DNA from: Gloeocapsopsis crepidinum LEGE 06123
Lineage (GTDB): Bacteria; Cyanobacteriota; Cyanobacteriia; Cyanobacteriales; Chroococcidiopsidaceae
Length of the DNA stretch: 64,000 nucleotides
Direction: 5' to 3'
Assembly (NCBI RefSeq): GCF_015207655.1
Contig: NZ_JADEWN010000002.1
Location: 1-64,000, forward strand
This document shows positions 1 to 9,862 of this stretch, piece after piece; the stretch's first letter is position 1; each line of letters begins with the position of its first letter. Below the pieces are notes generated by a model. That model saw only the letters and a list, made by a program, of their open reading frames with translations, did not search any database and was not told where the DNA came from. The translations under genes and the position numbers were made by a program.

Positions 1-1
1 A

Positions 2-940
2 GTTACAGGTGCGAGTGGATGCATTGGTCATTACATTAGTGAGGCGTTGATACAACAGACTAATCACGAGTTGTACTTATTAGTCAGGAATCCGCAGAAA
101 CTGCAAGTAGATACAAACTATCGCCCTGGAATTCATGTGCTACAGGGCGATATGCATAACATTCGTACTTTTGCTAGTTTACTAGAAACAATTGATACTG
201 CAGTGCTTGCCGCGACAGCTTGGGGCGGTGCAGACACCTACGATATAAATGTAGTTAAAACCCAAGAGTTACTAAGTTTATTGTCTCCAGAATGCCAACA
301 AGTCATTTATTTTTCTACTGCAAGCATTCTCGATAATAACGGTAACTTACTCAAAATCGCAGGAGAAATCGGTACTGACTATATTCGTTCTAAATACGAT
401 TGTCATCATCAATTAAGTCAAAAGGCAATTGCATCCAAAACCACAATTCTTTTTCCAACATTAGTAATTGGAGGCGACGCCAATAAACCGTATTCGCACC
501 TGACCAGTGGCTTACCCGAAGTCACAAAATGGGTAGACTTAATTCGCTTTTTTCAAGCCGACGGTAGTTTTCACTTCATTCACGGACGCGACATTGCCCA
601 AGTCGTGCGATATTTAATCGACCATCCGCCTACTGAAAATGAATCGCGTTCTCTTGTACTCGGTCAAGCACCACTGACTGTCAACCAAGCTGTCGAAGAA
701 GTGTGTTCTTATTTCAATAAAAAGATTTATTTTCGTATTCCCTTAACTTTATCTTTAGCCAACGCAATTATTGCGTTGTTTCGCATTCAAATGGCAGACT
801 GGGATCGCTTTTGTTTAGACTATCGCCACTTCATCTATCGCAATGCCGTAAATCCGGCAACATTTGGTCTACCAAATTACTGTGCAACCCTCAGCGACGT
901 TTTAAAAATCAGCGGGATTCCTCCTCGCAAAAAACTTTAG
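2..940 (+). CDS. NAD-dependent epimerase/dehydratase family protein (5' partial)
   Basis: The open frame continues to the left edge, so the true start lies outside the window; a TTG at 47 is not a convincing start. The first visible residues (VTGASGCIGHY) form the GxxGxxG dinucleotide-binding turn of an extended short-chain dehydrogenase (Rossmann fold). A valine/alanine-rich strand and a later YIRSKYDCHHQL segment (residues about 112-123 counted from 47) fit the YxxxK catalytic region of the family. Substrate unknown; nucleotide-sugar or sterol/flavonoid-like reductase subtypes are all possible. It ends 308 bp before the next gene and shows no operon partner in the window. Family call is firm, function open. 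Confidence 0.75.
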   Translation, partial: VTGASGCIGHYISEALIQQTNHELYLLVRNPQKLQVDTNYRPGIHVLQGDMHNIRTFASLLETIDTAVLAATAWGGADTYDINVVKTQELLSLLSPECQQVIYFSTASILDNNGNLLKIAGEIGTDYIRSKYDCHHQLSQKAIASKTTILFPTLVIGGDANKPYSHLTSGLPEVTKWVDLIRFFQADGSFHFIHGRDIAQVVRYLIDHPPTENESRSLVLGQAPLTVNQAVEEVCSYFNKKIYFRIPLTLSLANAIIALFRIQMADWDRFCLDYRHFIYRNAVNPATFGLPNYCATLSDVLKISGIPPRKKL

Positions 941-1248
941 AGGAACATTAAGCTGGGAATTTAAGTCCCAAGTAACAAGAAAACCTTAAGCGTAAAAACT
1001 CTTCACAACTCAATCCATCAATAAAGATTAATTCCCTTTGTGTCTGTGTGGTTCACTAACTCCATAAACCCCAACTTAATCAAGTAAGCTCGACACTTTG
1101 TTAAAAATGTTAATCTGAACTCATAAAATTAACTGTATAGTAGCTAAAAACTAGGAAAACCTATTAATATGCAAACAGGTTTAGCTTATTAACCAACAGC
1201 TAAGTAGAAAATAAAAATAACAATAATTTGTGTGGGGATAGAGATTTT
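941..1248. other. intergenic spacer, no gene seen
   Basis: AT-rich spacer of about 308 bp between the epimerase and the radical SAM gene. No reading frame with coding character was found on either strand. A short inverted repeat (TGGGA...TCCCA near 953-972) and AT-rich stretches near 1100-1145 could be terminator and promoter material, but neither is strong. Confidence 0.4.
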
Positions 1249-2832
1249 ATGCGAGTTTTACTAGTTTATCCTCGGTTTCCCAAAACGTTTTGGTCATACG
1301 AAAAAATTTTAGAATTAGTTAATCGTAAAGTTTTGCTGCCACCTTTAGGTTTAGTTACCGTAGCAGCAATTTTGCCGCAAGAATGGGAGTTTAAACTAGT
1401 AGATCGTAATATCCGTCCAGTTACCGAAGCTGAATGGCAATGGGCAGATGTTGTTGTTCTTTCAGCGATGATTGTGCAAAAAGACGACCTTCTCGACCAA
1501 ATTCGCGAAGCAAAACGGCGAGGAAAAAGAGTTGCTGTGGGTGGTCCCTATCCGACTTCAGTTCCTCAAGAAGCCGAAAAAGCTGGTGCAGATTATCTCA
1601 TATTAGATGAAGGTGAGATCACCTTACCGATGTTTGTCGAAGCGATCGCCCAGGGTAAAACGAGTGGAACTTTCCGTTCAAATGACGAGAAACCAGATGT
1701 CACTACAACACCGATTCCCCGTTACGACTTATTAGAATTCGATGCGTATGATTCGATGTCAATTCAATTCTCGCGTGGGTGTCCGTTTCAGTGCGAGTTT
1801 TGTGACATTATTGTACTTTATGGACGTAAACCACGCACAAAATCCCCAAAACAACTCTTAGCCGAGTTGGAGTATCTCTACAGTTTGGGATGGCGACGTG
1901 GTGTATTTATGGTAGACGACAATTTTATTGGTAATAAACGCAATGTCAAGTTGTTGTTACAAGAATTAAAAGTTTGGCAAGCAGAACATCAGTATCCCTT
2001 CCGCTTTAACACCGAAGCATCTGTCGATCTCGCGCAAGATCGAGAATTAATGGACTTGATGGTGGAATGCAATTTTGATGCAGTTTTCCTGGGAATTGAA
2101 ACACCCGATGAAGATAGCTTACAGCTTACAAAGAAATTTCAAAACACGCGCAGTTCGTTAATAGAATCGGTGCAATCTATCACTCGTGCAGGATTACGAC
2201 CGATCGCCGGATTTATTATTGGTTTTGATGGCGAAAAAGCAGGTGCAGGCGATCGCATTGTCCGTTTTGCCGAAAAAACCGCAATTCCCACAACGACGTT
2301 TGCGATGCTACAGGCGTTACCAAATACTGCGTTATGGCATCGGTTAGATAAAGAAGGACGCTTACGCGGGAAAGATGGCAATATTAACCAGACAACTTTG
2401 ATGAATTTCATCCCGACGCGATCGCTCGAACAAATCACTAGGGAATATATCGAGTCATTCTGGCAATTATATGATCCAGTTAAGTATCTAGATCGAACTT
2501 ATCGCTGTTTTTTAATGCTAGGTGCGCCCAAATGCAAAGCCCCAGCTAAAATGCCGAGTTGGGTAGATATCCGTGCATTGCTAATCGTTTGTTGGCGACA
2601 AGGTATTAAACGCAATACGCGCTGGAAGTTCTGGCATCATTTATTCAGCATTATCAAGAATAATCCCGAAGTATGGGATCACTACCTTGCTGTCTGCGCG
2701 CATAACGAACATTTTCTCGAATATCGTCAAATCGTCCGCGACGAACTCGAAGCGCAACTTGCTGAGTTTCTCGCTAGAGAAGCAGAAATCCAAGCCGAAG
2801 CAAAAATTCAACAAACGGCATTAGCGAGTTAA
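1249..2832 (+). CDS. B12-binding domain radical SAM protein (DUF4070 type)
   Basis: The start at 1249 (MRVLLVYPRF) is preferred over an upstream TTG at 1228, because GGGGATAGAG lies at ribosome-binding distance and the family begins at this motif. The N-terminal ~150 residues look like a cobalamin-binding Rossmann domain. The radical SAM iron-sulfur motif CxxxCxxC is visible in SRGCPFQCEFCD, near residue 180. A long C-terminal extension of DUF4070 type follows, and the total length (~527 aa) is normal for this group. Relatives include the hopanoid C-2 methylase HpnP, but cyanobacteria carry several paralogues, so HpnP is not claimed. Likely a cytosolic methyltransferase or rearrangement enzyme using S-adenosylmethionine and B12. 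It stands alone. Confidence 0.85.
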   Translation: MRVLLVYPRFPKTFWSYEKILELVNRKVLLPPLGLVTVAAILPQEWEFKLVDRNIRPVTEAEWQWADVVVLSAMIVQKDDLLDQIREAKRRGKRVAVGGPYPTSVPQEAEKAGADYLILDEGEITLPMFVEAIAQGKTSGTFRSNDEKPDVTTTPIPRYDLLEFDAYDSMSIQFSRGCPFQCEFCDIIVLYGRKPRTKSPKQLLAELEYLYSLGWRRGVFMVDDNFIGNKRNVKLLLQELKVWQAEHQYPFRFNTEASVDLAQDRELMDLMVECNFDAVFLGIETPDEDSLQLTKKFQNTRSSLIESVQSITRAGLRPIAGFIIGFDGEKAGAGDRIVRFAEKTAIPTTTFAMLQALPNTALWHRLDKEGRLRGKDGNINQTTLMNFIPTRSLEQITREYIESFWQLYDPVKYLDRTYRCFLMLGAPKCKAPAKMPSWVDIRALLIVCWRQGIKRNTRWKFWHHLFSIIKNNPEVWDHYLAVCAHNEHFLEYRQIVRDELEAQLAEFLAREAEIQAEAKIQQTALAS

Positions 2833-2893
2833 CTTTGTAGCAAAGCTGTAGAGGTTAGAGACTTAATTCTAATGTCTCACCTCTGGCTTGTTG

Positions 2894-2989
2894 CTAGATC
2901 AACTTGACTGCACGTAAACCAAAAAGTAAACCAACAGCAAGGGCAAAAAAAGCACCCAACATGACGATGTAAGCGATAACTCCAAGCAT
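2894..2989 (-). CDS. petL: cytochrome b6f complex subunit PetL (31 aa)
   Basis: A tiny frame on the minus strand encodes MLGVIAYIVMLGAFFALAVG followed by LLFGLRAVKLI. It is one transmembrane helix with a short basic C-terminus (LRxxKLI), the size (31-32 aa) and layout of cyanobacterial PetL, a peripheral single-helix subunit that stabilises the dimeric cytochrome b6f complex in the thylakoid membrane. AGGAACAG precedes the ATG at ribosome-binding distance. A small hairpin (CCCAG/CTGGG, about 3016-3029) lies in its leader. It is monocistronic between the radical SAM gene and aroB. Identification rests on length, hydropathy and remembered family sequences; another small membrane subunit is the main alternative. 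Confidence 0.75.
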   Translation of the reverse strand: MLGVIAYIVMLGAFFALAVGLLFGLRAVKLI

Positions 2990-3147
2990 TTTTCTGTTCC
3001 TGTTCAAGAGTGTTCCCAGCTCACTGGGTATTAAAAAATATTAAAGCATATGCTGCATGACAAGTGGCATCATCCACAAGGGACTTACTTACCGCTGTGA
3101 ATAAGATAAAATAACAGCGCAACGCTGCTGGAAAATGAGTTTTCGTA

Positions 3148-4233
3148 ATGCACACGATTCGGCTAAATTTACCGCAAGAGGCTTACGACATCGCGATCGC
3201 ACCTGGAGGAATCTCTAAGCTAGGTGAACTGATGTCGCATCTGCATCTAGGAAAGCAGGTTTTACTAGTCTCTAATTCTGTCGTTTTCCAGCATTATGGA
3301 GAACAGGCGATCGCGTCTTTAGAAAATGCTGGATTTGATGTTAGTAATTACAACTTACCCGACGGCGAACAATACAAGACACTCGCTTCAGTAGAAAAAC
3401 TCTACAATACAGCCCTAGAGAACCGTCTAGAACGCTCCTCAACAATGGTTGCTTTAGGTGGCGGTGTGATTGGCGATATGACAGGTTTTGCAGCGGCTAC
3501 GTGGCTGCGTGGTATCAATTTTGTGCAAGTACCTACTACGTTGTTAGCAATGGTTGATGCAGCAATTGGTGGGAAAACTGGGGTAAATCATCCCCAAGGT
3601 AAAAATCTTATCGGTGCGTTTCATCAACCTAAGTTAGTTTTAATCGATCCGCAGGTGTTGCAAACACTACCCGAACGCGAGTTTCGTGCAGGAATGGCAG
3701 AAGTGATTAAGTATGGCGTGATTTGGGATGCAGAGTTATTTGAACAGATGGAGAAATGCGATCGCTTGGATCAATTTCGGTATTTAAGCGAAAACTTGTT
3801 ACAAGAAATTCTTGTGCGATCGTGTCAAGCTAAAGCTGATGTCGTCAGTAAAGATGAAAAAGAAGCTGGATTACGTGCAGTCCTCAATTATGGGCATACC
3901 ATCGGTCATGCTGTTGAAAGTTTAACAGGATATCGCGTTGTTAATCACGGCGAAGCTGTCGCAATTGGAATGGTAGCTGCTGGACAATTAGCCGTTAATC
4001 TGGGTTTGTGGGAACAAGAATCGCAAAATCGTCAGTTAGCATTAATTCAAAAAGCAGGGCTACCGACAAAGTTACCTGACGGAATCGATCTTGATGCGAT
4101 CGTTGATACGTTGCAAACTGATAAAAAAGTCAAAGCGGGGAAAGTTCGATTTGTATTGCCTACTCTGATTGGTGTTGTGAAAGTTACGGATCAAGTGTCT
4201 TCAGCACAAATTTACCAAGTGTTGCAGCAGTAA
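3148..4233 (+). CDS. aroB: 3-dehydroquinate synthase
   Basis: Second enzyme of the shikimate pathway: it converts 3-deoxy-D-arabino-heptulosonate 7-phosphate to 3-dehydroquinate using NAD+ and a divalent metal, in the cytosol. The 361-aa length is standard. Visible motifs are the NAD-binding [11 protein letters not shown] (about residue 104), [20 protein letters not shown] (about 144-163), and the metal-binding region with HTIGHAVE and [10 protein letters not shown] (about 250-280). The ATG start immediately begins the conserved N-terminus. It is a single gene with no shikimate neighbours, as is common in cyanobacteria. Confidence 0.96.
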   Translation: MHTIRLNLPQEAYDIAIAPGGISKLGELMSHLHLGKQVLLVSNSVVFQHYGEQAIASLENAGFDVSNYNLPDGEQYKTLASVEKLYNTALENRLERSSTMVALGGGVIGDMTGFAAATWLRGINFVQVPTTLLAMVDAAIGGKTGVNHPQGKNLIGAFHQPKLVLIDPQVLQTLPEREFRAGMAEVIKYGVIWDAELFEQMEKCDRLDQFRYLSENLLQEILVRSCQAKADVVSKDEKEAGLRAVLNYGHTIGHAVESLTGYRVVNHGEAVAIGMVAAGQLAVNLGLWEQESQNRQLALIQKAGLPTKLPDGIDLDAIVDTLQTDKKVKAGKVRFVLPTLIGVVKVTDQVSSAQIYQVLQQ

Positions 4234-4324
4234 CATCAGTAAATCCTCTAAATCTTAATTGCTGTGATACTGTCAGTTACTGTTCTTTTTCTCTTGCTCT
4301 TTAAAATTAGTGAATTTCTCACTG

Positions 4325-5215
4325 TTATAGTGAATCATCTTGTTGTTGTAGCTGTCTGCGAAATGGTCTAGTCACTCTTTTAACGGTGTAAATCGGCTCG
4401 ATTTGCATTGCCTGTAAAACCGCAGCAATTGCTGCACCTGTTTGACCCATTTGATAGGATCTTTGAGCGTGATCGATAACAAACTTAGCAAACATTCTAG
4501 GGTGAGCTTGAAAGAGGGATTTGTGCTTACTTACCAAACGCTGAAAGCTTTCTTGACGCAACACAAGATTTCGCGATACGCGATCGCTTTGGTGATTGTA
4601 CAGTTGATATGTTACAATAGGCACACCAAGTAATGAACAAACAGGGTTAAGCCGCAAAAAGAGTTCCGAGTGGACGCGCGAGCGGAACGACTTATCCCAA
4701 CCGCCAATCTGGAGAATGATTTCACGCTCTACAACCAAGGTTTGCTTGGTGTTATACGAACAGCCAGGTTCTAGGGCTTCTAGTGCAAAGTGCGCGCCAC
4801 GCGGGCGAGCAGGTGGTGGTAATCGCGTGCTTATAACTTGACCTTCGGTATTTACTATCTCTAACCCTGAAATTACACCTACAGGAGTTGGCAACTGAGT
4901 TTGAGATAATGCCTCTAGTGAAGTAGCTGCCATATGGGGAAGTAGGCGATCGTCGTCATCAAGGTAAGTAATCCATCGTCCTTTTGCTGCTTCTGTACCT
5001 ACGTTACGCGCACCTGCACCTCCATGCGACTGATCGAGACGAATTAATCGCAAGCGAGGATGTTCTGGTAGTTGAACTGGCTCTGTAGAAGCATCATCTA
5101 CAACTATCACCTCAAAATCATCTATAGTTTGTGCCAAGGCACTTTCAACAGCACGCGGTAGCAAGTCGGGTCTGTTGTGAGTCGGAATAATTATACTGAT
5201 AAGCGGATTGCTCAT
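4325..5215 (-). CDS. family 2 glycosyltransferase
   Basis: A GT-A fold glycosyltransferase of 296 aa. It begins with the typical PLISIIIPTHNRPDLLPRAV, has the nucleotide-sugar-binding strand EVIVVDDAS, and a DxD-type metal site in WITYLDDDDRL (about residues 93-103). It transfers a sugar from a nucleotide donor to a surface glycan; donor and acceptor cannot be read from sequence. It is the last gene of a minus-strand run with the Wzt/Wzm exporter, starting 12 bp after the exporter ATPase stops, so it is probably co-transcribed and builds the exported polysaccharide. Confidence 0.87.
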   Translation of the reverse strand: MSNPLISIIIPTHNRPDLLPRAVESALAQTIDDFEVIVVDDASTEPVQLPEHPRLRLIRLDQSHGGAGARNVGTEAAKGRWITYLDDDDRLLPHMAATSLEALSQTQLPTPVGVISGLEIVNTEGQVISTRLPPPARPRGAHFALEALEPGCSYNTKQTLVVEREIILQIGGWDKSFRSRVHSELFLRLNPVCSLLGVPIVTYQLYNHQSDRVSRNLVLRQESFQRLVSKHKSLFQAHPRMFAKFVIDHAQRSYQMGQTGAAIAAVLQAMQIEPIYTVKRVTRPFRRQLQQQDDSL

Positions 5216-5227
5216 ATTTGCAAGTAC

Positions 5228-6508
5228 CTACTTACTGATGACTTTCCATGTTCGTGGTTGATAGAATAAACTTCTACTGATAGTTTTGTCTGCTTGGACT
5301 GTAAATCTAAAAGATTCAACGACATCAAAGGAACATACGCCACTTTTAATGTAGATTTTTGCACTGTATACACCAGGTATTAAGCAACAGTACGGCATTT
5401 GTATTTGTAACTCAGTATTTCCTGGAGTAATTTTTAAAGACTCATTATCGCTTGCAGAGGTAAAATACAGTACTCGATCGTTTTCTCCAGATAGAGATTT
5501 AACGACAACTCCCAAATTTGCGCTATCAATATACCTATGAGCAAAGCATTCTACGCATAAATTAACAGGTTCTCCAGACATCGGAGTCTCCAAGATATTT
5601 CCTTGTGCGTCTTTAAAACCAACCAAGGTAATATCTAAACCAAAACTTTCATCTGGAGACTTCCTCGGCAATATCAGTGGTCCTGTCGCTTTTTCCATAC
5701 CACTGAGACAGAGATCTTCTTCGTATTTGCGTACTACCGCTTCAGTTTCTCCTACAGTAATTAATTGACCTTTTGCTAAATATATTGCTGTGTTACAAAT
5801 ATTAAGAATGCTATGCGAGTTATGGGAAACTAAGACAAAAGCTGTGCCCTTCTCGCGCAATTTTGCGAGCCTACGGTGGCATTTCATTTTGAATTTAACA
5901 TCCCCGACAGACAGCACTTCATCTATCAGAAAAATATCTGGTTCTGTGTGAACTGCACAAGCAAAACCTAACCGTGCTGCCATACCAGAACTGTAGTTTT
6001 GTACTGGCGTATCAATTGCTTCCCAAATTTCGGCAAAGTCTACAACTTCCTCAAATTTGGCTTTAATTTCTTTTGTAGACAAACCCAAAATTGACATATT
6101 AGCATAGATATTTTCTCGACCTGTCAAGATCGGATTAAAGCCTGCACCTAATGCGATTAGTGGTGCTAATCTTCCTCTAATTTTTACTGCTCCTGTATCT
6201 GGGTTAATTAAACCACTAATAATACGTAAAAGTGTACTTTTTCCCGCTCCATTTGAGCCTACTAAACCCACAGCTTCACCGCGCCGTAGTTGAAAACTCA
6301 CATCTCTTAATGCCCAAAATTCTTGCGATCGCAACTTAGCACTTGTTCTCTTTCCTCCTGATAACTCTGTAGCAATATCTTGCACGCCATAGAGTAAAGA
6401 TCGTCTCAAGTTTCTACAAAACTTTTTAGAGATCTCCTCTACACTCAGCACTACTTCGCTATCTTTAGGCTGAATTGCAATTTCTTGATGCCTCAATTCA
6501 GTTGTCAT
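5228..6508 (-). CDS. polysaccharide ABC transporter ATP-binding protein, Wzt-like with C-terminal glycan-binding domain
   Basis: ATPase of a two-component polysaccharide exporter. Residues about 20-265 are the nucleotide-binding domain: Walker A GSNGAGKST (84-92), signature YSSGM (172-176), Walker B DIFLIDEV (191-198) and the switch histidine in LVSHNS. Residues about 285-426 form an extra beta-rich domain of the Wzt C-terminal type, which in characterised O-antigen exporters recognises the modified chain end and sets specificity. Its start overlaps the permease stop by one base (TAATG), implying translational coupling. It acts at the cytoplasmic membrane with the Wzm-like partner. The TagH/RfbE family label would also fit. 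Confidence 0.92.
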   Translation of the reverse strand: MTTELRHQEIAIQPKDSEVVLSVEEISKKFCRNLRRSLLYGVQDIATELSGGKRTSAKLRSQEFWALRDVSFQLRRGEAVGLVGSNGAGKSTLLRIISGLINPDTGAVKIRGRLAPLIALGAGFNPILTGRENIYANMSILGLSTKEIKAKFEEVVDFAEIWEAIDTPVQNYSSGMAARLGFACAVHTEPDIFLIDEVLSVGDVKFKMKCHRRLAKLREKGTAFVLVSHNSHSILNICNTAIYLAKGQLITVGETEAVVRKYEEDLCLSGMEKATGPLILPRKSPDESFGLDITLVGFKDAQGNILETPMSGEPVNLCVECFAHRYIDSANLGVVVKSLSGENDRVLYFTSASDNESLKITPGNTELQIQMPYCCLIPGVYSAKIYIKSGVCSFDVVESFRFTVQADKTISRSLFYQPRTWKVISK

Positions 6509-7404
6509 TAAGAACTTATCCTTTCAATCACAAAAGGCATAGATACACGGAATGCTACCCATGCTAACAGTAATCCTATAAAAGCAAAAAGACTCGCTAC
6601 CCAAAATCCATAAGGATCTGAAACAACTCCTGTTGTTGCTAATTCTCGCGTTGTTACCAATAGTGGAGTGACAGGATTAAGATTTACAAGGAATCCAAAG
6701 GTTCCCTCTCTAGGCACTGGAAACACCACTGGTGTTAGAAATAGCCAAAACCCTGTAATCATCGTTATTCCTTTGGAAACATCTTGATACAAAGCACCTA
6801 GTGGAGCTAATAGTAGACCAAAGAATGTTCCCAGCATCACTAAATGAATCAGTGCTACAATCGCTAAAACTACTGTCCATCCGACTGCAATCTGAAACCA
6901 AAGAAACAAGGCTACAATCAATAACAGTTTAATAGCAAAGTTGAAGAATACTTCCCCTACCTTCGCTAAAACGATTGCTTCGCGCGGAAAATTGACTCTC
7001 GCCAACATCGGTTTTGCTACTGTCACTGCTTGCACCGGACCACTTAAGGCTTCCACAAACGTTTGCCATAGCGCTGTGCTGAACATCACATAAGCTGGAT
7101 AAGGTAGATCTGTCGCACCCACGTTGATCACGTTGGCATCACTTGCTATTGTGAAGCCTGCTGCCATGACAATTGGTGGTACAAAAGCCCAAGCAATGCC
7201 AAGAAAAGACTGACGGTACTGTGCAGTTATATTACGTACCATCAGTCGCCAAGCTAATTCCCGCGAAGCTAATAGGTCTCGCCCCATCTGCTTAAACAAC
7301 TGAATTGGATGTCTCAGTTTACTGTGGGGCGTATAAAGCACCTCAGGCGATATTCGCCTCAAACTGGAATTTTTCAAAATCTGTCCTTTGAAGCTACGAT
7401 TCAA
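6508..7404 (-). CDS. polysaccharide ABC transporter permease, Wzm-like
   Basis: ABC-2 type permease of 298 aa with about six hydrophobic segments. It is preceded by a cytoplasmic amphipathic stretch (RDLLASRELAWRLMVRNITA) typical of Wzm/RfbA-type exporters, and the QYRQSFLGIAWAFVPP motif is visible. No ATG fits the conserved N-terminus; a TTG at 7404 overlaps the TGA of the upstream glycosyltransferase (TTGA), which suggests coupled translation. It forms the membrane channel for a lipid-linked polysaccharide together with the downstream ATPase. The start codon is the only uncertain part. Confidence 0.88.
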   Translation of the reverse strand: MNRSFKGQILKNSSLRRISPEVLYTPHSKLRHPIQLFKQMGRDLLASRELAWRLMVRNITAQYRQSFLGIAWAFVPPIVMAAGFTIASDANVINVGATDLPYPAYVMFSTALWQTFVEALSGPVQAVTVAKPMLARVNFPREAIVLAKVGEVFFNFAIKLLLIVALFLWFQIAVGWTVVLAIVALIHLVMLGTFFGLLLAPLGALYQDVSKGITMITGFWLFLTPVVFPVPREGTFGFLVNLNPVTPLLVTTRELATTGVVSDPYGFWVASLFAFIGLLLAWVAFRVSMPFVIERISS

Positions 7405-8450
7405 ACTGTTGTTGGGGACTTTTGCAGTAGTTGTGAAGTTTGATTGGGCTGCATCTGCAACTGTTTACGAGTGTAGCGATTAGTAAGATATTGATTGAGT
7501 GCCTTATCCACACTCACTAGCAAATCCTCAACTTTCTTGCTTTGGCGTCTTAAGATCGTTTTGCTAATCTTGCGGCTCAAAGGTTTAATAATCGTTGTTT
7601 TTCTCCGCCAACCTAAACCTTTATACCGATTTTTGAAATACTCATCTTCAGTAAGGTTCCATTTGTCACGCAAGCGATGTAGGCTAGTAAGTTCCCAAGC
7701 ATCGCTCCAACGTAGCATATAAAAGGGCATATCAGTCAATTCTAGTGGCGGTCCTGGTACGTAGGTAACAATGGATTCTGGTTCTAAGTAAACGCTACCG
7801 CCAGTTTCCATAACTGTCATGCAAAAATCTACGTGTTCCTTAGTATTTAAAATAGCTTCATCGAGCATCCCAATTCGTTCAAAAATTTCTGTACGAACCA
7901 TCATGCAATGGAATTCTGCAAGTCCTGTTTGATGTCTTTGGAGTTGCGGTAGGACATCTGCAACTTTGCGCCCTTGCTTGTAGATTTTTTCCACTATTCG
8001 ACGACGAGTGCGATCGCATGAAGTTTCTATTTTGACTCCCGATTCACCACCAGCGCAGTGTACTTCTTCATGCACTGGCTCACCTTGACAAATTAGCGGA
8101 CTTACGACGGTTGCTTTTGTTTCTTCAGCACACTTTACCAATTGTTGCAGCCAACCTGGGGTAACAACAACATCGTTATCAATAAAAACCACGTATTCAC
8201 TGTTCACCTGCGCTAGTCCCAAGTTTCTTGCTTTATTTGGGGAGAGATAGTATTCAGTACGAATCAGTTGAAATTGCTTTTCAATTGCTTTTTCTTCTAG
8301 ATAACGCTTGATTTTTGCTGGCGAACCTCCATCAACGTATATCAAATTGAATGGTGTTTGCGTGTGTTCATAAATGCTTTCTAATGATGCTTGCGCGCAG
8401 CTAAAACGCTCTCGCGGTGAGACAACAATTGTGACTTGTGGTTTTGACAT
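7401..8450 (-). CDS. family 2 glycosyltransferase
   Basis: GT-A fold glycosyltransferase of 349 aa, beginning PQVTIVVSPRERFSCAQASL, with the DxD-like metal site in VVFIDNDVVVTPGWL (about residues 87-101) and a later acidic motif near CMTVMETGG. A basic C-terminal tail (about residues 290-349) has no recognisable fold. It overlaps the downstream permease by four bases, so it belongs to the same transcript as the exporter and presumably adds a sugar to the exported glycan before translocation. Donor sugar unknown. Confidence 0.85.
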   Translation of the reverse strand: MSKPQVTIVVSPRERFSCAQASLESIYEHTQTPFNLIYVDGGSPAKIKRYLEEKAIEKQFQLIRTEYYLSPNKARNLGLAQVNSEYVVFIDNDVVVTPGWLQQLVKCAEETKATVVSPLICQGEPVHEEVHCAGGESGVKIETSCDRTRRRIVEKIYKQGRKVADVLPQLQRHQTGLAEFHCMMVRTEIFERIGMLDEAILNTKEHVDFCMTVMETGGSVYLEPESIVTYVPGPPLELTDMPFYMLRWSDAWELTSLHRLRDKWNLTEDEYFKNRYKGLGWRRKTTIIKPLSRKISKTILRRQSKKVEDLLVSVDKALNQYLTNRYTRKQLQMQPNQTSQLLQKSPTTV

Positions 8451-8563
8451 TGCTGATAGCTCCCTTCTTTACTTGTTGTTTCAGATGTTTGTATATATTT
8501 GTAAAGTTTAGCGCAGTCCCTGTAAAAAAAAGATACTGGTATGAGTGAACAGTACTGTGTAAC

Positions 8564-9862
8564 TTAGTAAGTCACAGATGCATTCTTAACCACTTTTTGA
8601 GAACTCATACGCACGAAACCTTGCGTCAATAATTGTTGATAAATATCTACAAGCTCATCATTAAGTTTATGCAAATCATAATTTTCTTCTACCTGAAGGC
8701 GAGCTGCTTGTGTAATAGGAACCCAAATTTGGGGATTGTCCAAAAGATAGCTTATTTTTTCGGCGATCGCATCCGCATTACGTTCAGGTACTAAAAACCC
8801 TGATACATTATCTTGAATGAGTTCAGGAATTCCGCCATGATATGTTGATATCACAGGTAGCCCAATTGCCATTGCTTCTTTGAGAACATTTACTGGAGCA
8901 TCTTGATCGCCACTTTTAGCAGTCACACTTGGAGCGATAAAAATATGAGATTTTTTCAAGATCTCAATAATTTCTTGTTGATCTTTCCATCCCAATAACT
9001 GTATTGTGTCACTTACATTTAATTCTTCAATCAGTTGCTGTAATGCTTGCTTGAGAGGTCCGTCACCGATAATTTTATATTCAATACGTGGCTGATTTTT
9101 TGCAACTTTAGCTACAGCACGAATAGCGTATTCTATACCTTTCTTTTCGACCAAGCGTCCACTTGTCACAATCTGGGTTACAGGCTGAGAGTCTACTTTA
9201 GCAGGATTAAAAATAAATCGCTGACAGTCTAAGCCTGAGCGATGCACTATAACTTTATCTTCTGCACAACCAAGTTTCAGTAAACGCTGTCGGAAATAAT
9301 CGCAGTTTGTTAAGAAGAAATCACCCGCTGTAAATAATTCGTGATAGACTCTATCACCATGCTGCTGAATAAATTCACTAATATCAAACCCTCGAAAAGC
9401 AACAACTAATTTACCTTGCAGCAAGCCAAATTTTCGTAGCGACATTGCTTGCAGCCCACACAAACCAAATTGGCAATGGATGATATCGTAGTGATTGGGT
9501 TTTTCTAGAAGCGGAATAACTTTATATAACGGTCGCAGGGACATTGCGTTGCTGTGCTGAAAAATGTTGAGCGATCGCAACCAAATCTGAGGATTTCTGT
9601 ATAGCTTAGCCGAGAGTAACCAAAATCCCTTCGCAAATCGCCACAAGTTATTTTTAGGTACATTGGGAACAGAGTAGTAACACGTTCTTGCTAAAAGTTG
9701 ATATTTTTCGACATCTGGGTGGACTTTAGAAGTTTCTACTTCTGAACCTTTGAGGGCATAGATATCAACTGAATGACCGCGATCAATCAACCCAGTGATT
9801 TGATTAAGGATAAATGTTTGTGATAACTCAGGAAAGCCTAAGACAACGAAGGCTATTTTCAT
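8564..9862 (-). CDS. family 4 glycosyltransferase (colanic acid WcaL-like)
   Basis: GT-B fold retaining glycosyltransferase of 432 aa. The N-terminal half starts MKIAFVVLGFPELSQTFILN, typical of WcaL/AmsK-like enzymes. The C-terminal half carries SGRLVEKKGIEYAIRAV and the E-x7-E donor-binding signature in EAMAIGLPVISTYHGGIPE. It likely adds a hexose to an extracellular polysaccharide repeat unit on the cytoplasmic face of the membrane. It is on the same strand as the exporter genes, 113 bp upstream of the GT2 gene, and is the first gene of the presumed surface-glycan operon. Confidence 0.88.
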   Translation of the reverse strand: MKIAFVVLGFPELSQTFILNQITGLIDRGHSVDIYALKGSEVETSKVHPDVEKYQLLARTCYYSVPNVPKNNLWRFAKGFWLLSAKLYRNPQIWLRSLNIFQHSNAMSLRPLYKVIPLLEKPNHYDIIHCQFGLCGLQAMSLRKFGLLQGKLVVAFRGFDISEFIQQHGDRVYHELFTAGDFFLTNCDYFRQRLLKLGCAEDKVIVHRSGLDCQRFIFNPAKVDSQPVTQIVTSGRLVEKKGIEYAIRAVAKVAKNQPRIEYKIIGDGPLKQALQQLIEELNVSDTIQLLGWKDQQEIIEILKKSHIFIAPSVTAKSGDQDAPVNVLKEAMAIGLPVISTYHGGIPELIQDNVSGFLVPERNADAIAEKISYLLDNPQIWVPITQAARLQVEENYDLHKLNDELVDIYQQLLTQGFVRMSSQKVVKNASVTY

